DNA of 64,000 nucleotides, from positions 59,883,442 through 59,947,441 of the forward strand of contig OY365807.1 of NCBI GenBank assembly GCA_959347315.1. Reading direction: 5' to 3'. Both the position numbers and the translations under genes were made by a program. Source of the stretch: Bimastos eiseni (Eukaryota > Annelida > Clitellata > Crassiclitellata > Lumbricidae). This document shows, piece after piece, positions 11,510 through 16,283 of this stretch; position 1 is the first letter of the stretch; every line of letters begins with the position of its first letter. The notes beneath the pieces were generated by a model. It was not told where the DNA came from and made no database searches. It worked only from the letters and a program-made list of their open reading frames with translations.

Positions 11510-11930
11510 GTGTATATCTACACACATACAGACCCATACATATAGGCACACCTGCACACATACACATACTTATCCATGTAAATACATGCATACATACACA
11601 CATACATATATATATACATATATACACATACATATATATATACACATATACATACATACATACACACACATGCATACATAAACACACACATACACACACA
11701 TATATATATATACATATATATACATACATACATATACATACACATATACACATACATACACACATGCACATACACATACATACATACATATACATACATA
11801 TACATACCCACATATATACCCCATACATGCATATATGTCTATACACCCTCATATGCAACTATACATATATCCATACACATACATACATATATAGATACAT
11901 CCATGCACCCACATGTATAGGGCAGTATTA
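11510..11930. repeat. TACA/CATA/TATA microsatellite
   Basis: Imperfect (CATA)n/(CACA)n/(TATA)n over about 400 bp immediately right of the gap. Open frames rich in Tyr/Val/Cys/Met or His/Thr through it are low-complexity artefacts. Such a tract may explain why assembly broke here. Confidence 0.9.
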
Positions 11931-11982
11931 GAGTTTTTTAGAGTATGTCGTGTTAGTTAGTGTTTTTGGATTAGATAGTGTT

Positions 11983-12326
11983 TTAGGGTTAGGGTTAGGG
12001 TTAGGGTTAGGGTTGGGGTTGGGGTTGGGGTTGGGGTTGGGGTTGGGGTTGGGGTTGGGGTTGGGGTTGGGGTTGGGGTTGGGGTTGGGGTTGGGGTTGG
12101 GGTTGGGGTTGGGGTTGGGGTTGGGGTTGGGGTTGGGGTTGGGGTTGGGGTTGGGGTTGGGGTTGGGGTTGGGGTTGGGGTTAGGGTTAGGGTTAGGGTT
12201 AGGGTTAGGGTTAGGGTTAGGGTTAGTAGGGTTAGGGTTAGTAGGGTTAGGGTTAGGGTTAGGGTTAGGGTTAGGGTTAGGGTTAGGGTTAGGGTTAGGG
12301 TTAGTGTTAGGGTTAGGGTTAGTTAG
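11983..12326 (+). repeat. Proximal telomeric tract with a (TTGGGG)28 block
   Basis: Five TTAGGG (11983-12012) are followed by 28 uninterrupted TTGGGG variant hexamers (12013-12180), then TTAGGG runs with two TTAGTAGGG interruptions (about 12223-12250). The tract ends TTAGTG-TTAGGG-TTAGGG-TTAG-TTAG next to the 3' end of retroelement unit 1. The G-rich strand is plus, pointing to the right end of the window. It lacks the TATAGGGG interruptions seen in the spacers between units, which sets this junction apart as the founding junction. Confidence 0.95.
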
Positions 12327-12335
12327 ATTGAAAAA

Positions 12336-12360
12336 AAATAATAACGATACGATATTATTT
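12336..12360 (-). promoter_or_regulatory. 3'UTR hairpin, candidate reverse-transcriptase recognition element
   Basis: In the element RNA, AAATAATA and TATTATTT form a perfect 8-bp stem around a 9-nt loop (UCGUAUCGU), 26-50 nt after the ORF2 stop. It is followed by a U-rich tract and then CAAUCUAACUAACCC, which leads into the C-strand telomeric repeats. The 3'UTR is only 59 nt, so this is its only visible structure. The same sequence lies at the equivalent place in all units. A role in positioning the RNA 3' end on the telomere is inference. Confidence 0.6.
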
Positions 12361-12385
12361 GTTGAGCACTGGCACAATTTGTTCT

Positions 12386-14551
12386 TCATATCATCTGGCG
12401 CAGGTTGATTCCGTTGGGCTGGCAGGTCATCAGGATTCGACGCCAGCAGGATGCCATGAGTCTCAGTTTGTCGTCGATTCTGGTGGGATGGTTCCTGAAA
12501 GTAGAAAGCTCACCGGCAGTAACTTCTTCTATTGGCGTTATTGACAGATTATTTATTGAGTGATCGGGTAGGTTGAAATGGTTACCTATAGGTGTGTTTG
12601 TGTGATTTAGAATTTCAGATGTGTAATCAATAAGTGTTTCTGATATTTTTATGCGGGTGCTATTGACATATTGTTTGTTACACAGGTTGCATGTAATGAC
12701 AAAAACTACATTTTTGCTATTACAATCCAGTGTTTTAGTTATTTTGTGTTGTCTGCGTGTATATGTGCTTGTGAATTCTTTGGTGACGTTTATGTGTTTG
12801 CAGGCGTTGCACGAGTTTGAGTTGCATTTTTTAGACCCCCCCTGTTTGTTAATATTATTGGTAGTGTTTTTAGTTTTCGGAGGTGCCAAGAGTTCGCCTA
12901 AATTCCTATTCCTCGAAAATGCTGCTATGACCCGATGGTTGTTAGAGTTTTGTTGCTGTTGTAATAGTTTTTTCCATTCGTATACTAGTCTTATTGAGAG
13001 CGGATTGTAAGGTATTATGATTGGTAGTATTTGTTTGTTAGTAGGTGCGTTTCTTAGTTCATATTCAGCCCATATGTTTCGTTTACTTTGTCTAAGTAGT
13101 CTGTGATTATATCCTCGTTGTTTGAGACTGTGAAAGAGTATGTGGCAGGAGTTGTCGTAGTCGATTTTAAATGAAGATAACCTTTTAAACCTTAGTAGTT
13201 GTGATTTAAGAATGCCCGTAAATGTGTGTTTTGGGTGAAATGATGAATGGTGCAGCAGCTGGTGTGTGTCTGTTTCCTTAAAGTATACCTTAGTTTGTAA
13301 TGTTGTCATGCCGTTTTCTGTATGTTTGAATATTGTCGTATCTAAGAAGTTGATTTCCGTGTTGTGGTGTGTAAGAGTGATTGTAATGTCTGGTATTATT
13401 GAGTTAAGGAAGTTTTCATATTGTTTTAGTTCTTCTATTGTACCGGGCCATATGAAAAAAATGTCATCGAGAAATCTAAAGAAGTCAATGGGTTTTATGT
13501 GAAAATCGGTGCAGGCTTGTCTGTCAAATTCTATTAAGTAAATGTTGGCCAGATTAGGAGCGAATGATTTACCCATAGCTGTCCCGAATATCTGTAAGAA
13601 GAAGTTGTGGCAGAAAGAGAAGTCATTGTTTTTCATTGCAATTTCAAGTAGTTCCAATAGCTCTTCGTCAGGTCGTTTATGATCAGGATACTTGGAGAAG
13701 AAGTCCTTGACATTATTGAGGGTGCGGTCAATATTCATGTTTGTGTACAGAGAAGTTATGTCACCTGTTACTAGTATGTGTTGGGCGTTAATTTTGCGGT
13801 TTCTAATTTTTCTAACGAAGTCATATGTATCTTTAATGTATGATGGGTGTTTGTTTGCAAGAGGTTTTAAGAATGAGTCTATGTAATCGCTAATCCTACG
13901 TGATTCGGTGCCACAATCACCTACTATGGGGCGTCCTTCTGGCATGTCTGGGAGTGTCCATTTGTTTATGGGTTTATGTATTTTTGGAAGAAGGTAGAAT
14001 TTTCTGTCGTTATCTGTACTTTTAGCGCTAAGATAGTCATATTGCCTAGTGTTAATGTAGTTTTTTTCAAGGAGGTTGTCTAGAATGTCATTAATTTTCT
14101 GTATGGTTTGCTCTTTAAGAGGCACTTTTATCGGATTATAATACTTGGTATTTTTTAGTTGTCTATCTACTTCTGTAATGTAAGAGGTTTTGTTTATTAC
14201 ACAAACCATGCCGCCCTTATCTGCAGGTTTTATCAGTATGTTTTCATTGTTACGTAGCTTAGTTATGCATTGTTTTTGTGTGTGAGTTATGTTTTCATGT
14301 TTATTTTTAAAATAATATGAATTATTCCTTATTGGGTATTCGTGCAAAATAATTTCTGTAGTTTCCTGTATCTGGGTGATTAGTTGTTCAGCTGCTAATG
14401 ATAAATCTTCGTCTTCAGGTGCCCAGGTGCTCGGGTCCATAAATTGCTTGTCAATTTTATTATGTGTCTGGTTGTCATCGCCAAAGTAATCTCTTAGTTT
14501 AATAAGTCTAATTAACCTGTGTTGTGCTTTTTCTACCTGTGTGATATGCAT
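12386..14551 (-). CDS. ORF2: Penelope-like reverse transcriptase with degenerate GIY-YIG domain (unit 1)
   Basis: 721 codons from the first in-frame ATG. PLE reverse transcriptase landmarks, in order: IKPADKGG (107-114), LPKIHKP (188-194), GRPIVG (206-211), motif A DITSLYTN (264-271), motif B GTAMGKSFAPNLANIYL (323-339), motif C FRFLDDIFF (358-366, catalytic D362 and D363), motif D INFLDTTI (400-407), and the thumb-like block YFKETDTHQLLHHSSFHPKH (423-442). A Cys/His cluster (C576, C581, C584, H586, C610, C621, C624) leads into a GIY-YIG-type domain at about 614-677. HFNLPDHS and IEE are retained there, but the YIG glycine is Asn630, the catalytic Arg position is Thr639 and the following His is Tyr643. 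All catalytic RT residues are present. The frame is open upstream to 14845 with no ATG, and conserved N-terminal PLE sequence lies there, so the ATG start probably does not give the complete protein (see the extension). Confidence 0.95.
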   Translation of the reverse strand: MHITQVEKAQHRLIRLIKLRDYFGDDNQTHNKIDKQFMDPSTWAPEDEDLSLAAEQLITQIQETTEIILHEYPIRNNSYYFKNKHENITHTQKQCITKLRNNENILIKPADKGGMVCVINKTSYITEVDRQLKNTKYYNPIKVPLKEQTIQKINDILDNLLEKNYINTRQYDYLSAKSTDNDRKFYLLPKIHKPINKWTLPDMPEGRPIVGDCGTESRRISDYIDSFLKPLANKHPSYIKDTYDFVRKIRNRKINAQHILVTGDITSLYTNMNIDRTLNNVKDFFSKYPDHKRPDEELLELLEIAMKNNDFSFCHNFFLQIFGTAMGKSFAPNLANIYLIEFDRQACTDFHIKPIDFFRFLDDIFFIWPGTIEELKQYENFLNSIIPDITITLTHHNTEINFLDTTIFKHTENGMTTLQTKVYFKETDTHQLLHHSSFHPKHTFTGILKSQLLRFKRLSSFKIDYDNSCHILFHSLKQRGYNHRLLRQSKRNIWAEYELRNAPTNKQILPIIIPYNPLSIRLVYEWKKLLQQQQNSNNHRVIAAFSRNRNLGELLAPPKTKNTTNNINKQGGSKKCNSNSCNACKHINVTKEFTSTYTRRQHKITKTLDCNSKNVVFVITCNLCNKQYVNSTRIKISETLIDYTSEILNHTNTPIGNHFNLPDHSINNLSITPIEEVTAGELSTFRNHPTRIDDKLRLMASCWRRILMTCQPNGINLRQMI

Positions 14552-14797
14552 TTTGTTGACTGTGGGTATGAATGAGAGTCCCAGGTCCAGTAAGTTAGTT
14601 TCAACTGTATTAAGTGTATATTTGGATAGGTTAAGTGTGTAGTTTGTACGTGCAAATGTTGGGTTAGGGTTAGGGTTAGGGTTAGTATTAGGGTTAGGGT
14701 TAGTATTAGGGTTAGTATAGTCAATAGGGTTTTGTTCTAGTGCCCTAGATTTTGGTGTATTCTTGAATGCGTCTTTGTGTTGAGTTGAGTGTATTAG
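14552..14797 (-). other. N-terminal extension of ORF2, reached by -1 frameshift from ORF1 (unit 1)
   Basis: The ORF2 frame is open upstream of its ATG for 82 codons back to the frameshift site (the stop is at 14846-14848). From N- to C-terminus it encodes a basic linker; about 20 residues of Asn-Pro and Asn-Thr dipeptides translated from C-strand telomeric repeats (plus-strand 14661-14719); and then NLSKYTLN (14632-14609) and LLDLGLSFIPT (14593-14561). The last two resemble the block that begins PLE reverse transcriptases (NLS..TLT...LL.KGL.F.PT), from my knowledge of the family. No in-frame ATG exists, so translation needs frameshifting, splicing or non-AUG initiation. The same arrangement is present in all units. 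Confidence 0.8.
14661..14719 (+). repeat. Internal telomeric repeats between ORF1 and RT (unit 1)
   Basis: Plus strand TTAGGG-type hexamers with TTAGTA variants lie inside the element core, between the ORF1 stop and the RT domain. On the coding strand they read AAC CCT in the ORF2 frame, so they stay open as Asn-Pro; the CCC TAA phase would contain stops. They recur at the same offset in every unit. Confidence 0.95.
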
Positions 14798-15738
14798 TTT
14801 TTTGTGTGTTGTGTTATGTTTTGTAGAATGCGGAGTTGTGTATCCCTAGTGTAGTGTACCTGATCAGGATGTGTGAAGATGTCATGACTAGCCAAAGGTT
14901 TAACGAAGCTAAGAGGGTAAGACTTACGTAACTTAGTGTTAATGCGTGTAAGATTATCGGTCCAAGGCTGTGAGAAGGTTGGATTGATGGATACACCCAC
15001 CACGGTAAGAGGTTCCACAGACTTAGTAGAGCAGGCCTCCAAGAGTAAGTTCATTGCAGGAAGTGTACGAGTAGAAAAGTCGTCGCTCTTGTGGTTGATG
15101 CCCATGGCTACGACTAGTCGTTGGATTTGGCCCATAGGCAGTCCCTTAGCAAGATCAAGAGTATTATGAAAGTTAGCCCCAGAGAAAGATTCTACCTGAA
15201 AGCCAGAGGGGATATCAGTACTGACCAAGTGCTTGAAGTTAGAGTCAGCAATGATAAGGCATTGAGTGTTTGGTTTTATTTGAATCGACCAAGAAGATTT
15301 GTCATGCGGACTGTGTTTATGAATGTATCCAGTGGTTGTGTTGGTGGTGTTAGTTTCGGAGGTTAAGGCGGGAGGAGGAGGAGGAAGCGGAGGAGAAGAA
15401 GAGGTAGGAGAGGTAAGTGAGACAACAGATGTAGAAGGTGCAAAGGATACCCGGGTTTTGGGTGATATGGTTTGTTTCTTGTGTATTGCAGTGTCAGACA
15501 GGCGGAGACGGGTTTTCCTAACAGGAGAGGGCGAGTCTGGAAGGGCGTCCTCATCATCTTCTTCTTCTTCTTCCTGCCCTTCCATCTCAAGGACCGAGAA
15601 GGGGTTGTGTGTATGTGTGTGTGTGGGTGGTGTCCGCTTAAGGCATGGCTTTTTGGCTGGGTTAGGTGGCAAACTGAAACCCTCATGCTCAGGATCGGTA
15701 GGATCAATGGGTATGATCCTACCATGCGTGGTCCCCAC
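14794..15738 (-). CDS. ORF1: acidic/proline-rich N-terminus plus SGNH (GDSL) esterase-like domain (unit 1)
   Basis: Up to 314 codons. An N-terminal region has a Thr-His repeat (about 38-44), an acidic run (E56-D64) and a Pro stretch (P116-P123), probably disordered. From about residue 157 an SGNH-hydrolase pattern follows: block I IIADSN with S166, block II SGAN with G187, block III GINH with N215, block V DQVH with D292 and H295. SGNH/esterase domains occur in ORF1 of some CR1/L2-type LINEs and accompany telomeric Athena PLEs in rotifers; their role in retrotransposition is unclear. The frame is open to 15810. The codon at 15738 is GTG and the first in-frame ATG is codon 52 (15585), so AUG initiation would give 263 residues, still with the whole SGNH domain. 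The stop is directly preceded by a slippery heptamer. Confidence 0.85.
   Translation of the reverse strand: MGTTHGRIIPIDPTDPEHEGFSLPPNPAKKPCLKRTPPTHTHTHNPFSVLEMEGQEEEEEDDEDALPDSPSPVRKTRLRLSDTAIHKKQTISPKTRVSFAPSTSVVSLTSPTSSSPPLPPPPPALTSETNTTNTTTGYIHKHSPHDKSSWSIQIKPNTQCLIIADSNFKHLVSTDIPSGFQVESFSGANFHNTLDLAKGLPMGQIQRLVVAMGINHKSDDFSTRTLPAMNLLLEACSTKSVEPLTVVGVSINPTFSQPWTDNLTRINTKLRKSYPLSFVKPLASHDIFTHPDQVHYTRDTQLRILQNITQHTKN
14797..14803 (-). promoter_or_regulatory. -1 ribosomal frameshift heptamer A AAA AAC before the ORF1 stop (unit 1)
   Basis: In ORF1 phase the coding strand reads ACA AAA AAC TAA, giving X XXY YYZ as A AAA AAC, one of the canonical eukaryotic -1 slip sites (used by MMTV and HTLV-1 gag-pro). 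Slippage enters exactly the frame of ORF2 (CTA ATA CAC ...), which has no stop until the end of the RT. The ORF1 and ORF2 frames overlap between 14845 and 14797. I see no strong hairpin 5-9 nt downstream; a UAGGG/CCCUA pairing (14747-14743 with 14729-14725) starts about 50 nt away, so the stimulator, if any, is unknown. The equivalent site is present in all 13 units. Confidence 0.8.
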
Positions 15739-15812
15739 TACCTTAGCCTCACTTACGACCAGTCGTTTTAGATCTGGTTCAGTAACCTTACTACCTAGCC
15801 TATTCTTGAGCT
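15739..15812 (-). promoter_or_regulatory. 5' leader of the element (unit 1)
   Basis: 74 nt between the distal telomeric repeats and ORF1, without an ATG on the coding strand. It contains GTAAGTGAG (GT at 15756), a good match to a splice-donor consensus. No TATA box was recognised. The telomeric repeats and the 17-18 nt islet further upstream are shared by all units and may be part of the transcript or promoter. Confidence 0.45.
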
Positions 15813-16224
15813 AGGGTTAGGGTTAGGGTTAGGGTTAGGGTTAGGGTTCAAGGTCCAATCTGGTCAGGGTTAGGGTTAGGGTTAGGGTTAGGGTTAGGGT
15901 TAGGGTTAGGGTTAGGGTTAGGGTTAGGGTATAGGGGTTAGGGTTAGGGTTAGGGTTAGGGTTAGGGTTAGGGTTAGGGTTAGGGTTAGGGTTAGGGTAT
16001 AGGGGTTGGGGTTAGGGTTAGGGTTAGGGTTAGGGTTAGGGTTAGGGTTAGGGTTAGGGTTAGGGTTAGGGTTAGGGTATAGGGGTTGGGGTTAGGGTTA
16101 GGGTTAGGGTTAGGGTTAGGGTTAGGGTTAGGGTTAGGGTAGGGTTAGGGTTAGGGTTAGGGTTAGGGTTAGGGTTAGGGTTAGGGTTAGGGTTAGTGTT
16201 AGGGTTAGGGTTAGGGTTAGTTAG
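15813..16224 (+). repeat. Telomeric spacer 1 (412 bp, three TATAGGGG interruptions)
   Basis: TTAGGG repeats with a fixed series of interruptions: an 18-nt islet CAAGGTCCAATCTGGTCA (15849-15866); TATAGGGG at 15930; TATAGGGGTTGGGG at 15998 and 16078; a GGGTAGGG near 16137; TTAGTG near 16195; and TTAGTTAG at the next core. This order is the reference pattern for the later spacers. Number of hexamers between interruptions varies from spacer to spacer. Confidence 0.95.
15849..15866. other. Conserved 17-18 nt non-telomeric islet upstream of each element
   Basis: CAAGGTCCAATCTGGTCA interrupts the telomeric repeats about 37 bp beyond the 5' end of core 1. The same islet is seen beyond every core, five to seven hexamers out. 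It contains a direct GGTC repeat. It may mark the true 5' boundary of the transcript, be a remnant of an older insertion, or bind a factor; nothing in it identifies a known motif. Confidence 0.7.
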
Positions 16225-16283
16225 ATTGAAAAAAAATAATAACGATACGATATTATTTGTTGAGCACTGGCACAATTTGTTCT

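Larger units (their letters stand above)
12327..15812 (-). mobile_element. Telomeric Penelope-like retroelement, unit 1 (core)
   Basis: This is the 3486-bp non-telomeric core of the first of thirteen units. On the minus strand the order is a leader (15812-15739), ORF1 (15738-14794), a -1 overlap and extension (14797-14552), ORF2 (14551-12386) and a 3'UTR (12385-12327), embedded in TTAGGG repeats on both sides. The 3' end is proximal and the 5' end distal, the polarity expected for cDNA added to a telomeric 3' overhang. No LTR, pseudo-LTR or 5' truncation was seen. All units have the same core length. PLEs attached to telomeres are known (for example Athena in rotifers). The combination of SGNH ORF1, frameshift and decayed endonuclease described here is not one I recognise. 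Confidence 0.93.

Noticed and set aside
11253..11858. Tyr/Val/Cys/Met-rich and His/Thr-rich frames across the gap and microsatellite
   Set aside because: They include the N run and CATA/TACA repeats; pure low-complexity artefact.
11928..12389. Long Asn-Pro / Leu-Gly open frames across telomeric tracts (also near 16072, 19958, 23874 and equivalents)
   Set aside because: They are translations of hexamer repeats running out of the element 3'UTR. No stop arises in that phase, so the openness carries no information.
12420..12450. CTGATGA on the element strand, the core motif of hammerhead ribozymes found in many PLEs
   Set aside because: It lies within the RT coding sequence and is not followed by GAAA or a plausible stem II/III arrangement. 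No other hammerhead core was seen in the leader or 3'UTR.
12651..13886. Plus-strand frames of 119, 78 and 64 codons opposite the RT, repeated in every unit
   Set aside because: They lie antisense to a strongly supported RT frame and have no recognisable domain; they recur only because the unit recurs.
14724..14747. UAGGG/CCCUA pairing as the frameshift-stimulating hairpin
   Set aside because: It begins about 50 nt after the slip site, beyond the usual 5-9 nt spacing, and the stem is only 5 bp; retained only as a remark.
12327..15812. Long terminal repeats or pseudo-LTRs around each core
   Set aside because: The only sequence shared by both ends of a unit is telomeric hexamer; no non-telomeric direct repeat was found.
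14936..15814. Plus-strand frames of 77, 81, 99 and 163 codons and minus-strand alternative frames (60 and 120 codons) over ORF1
   Set aside because: They overlap the SGNH-encoding ORF1 and are composition-driven (Gly/Ser/Val- or Leu/Pro-rich).
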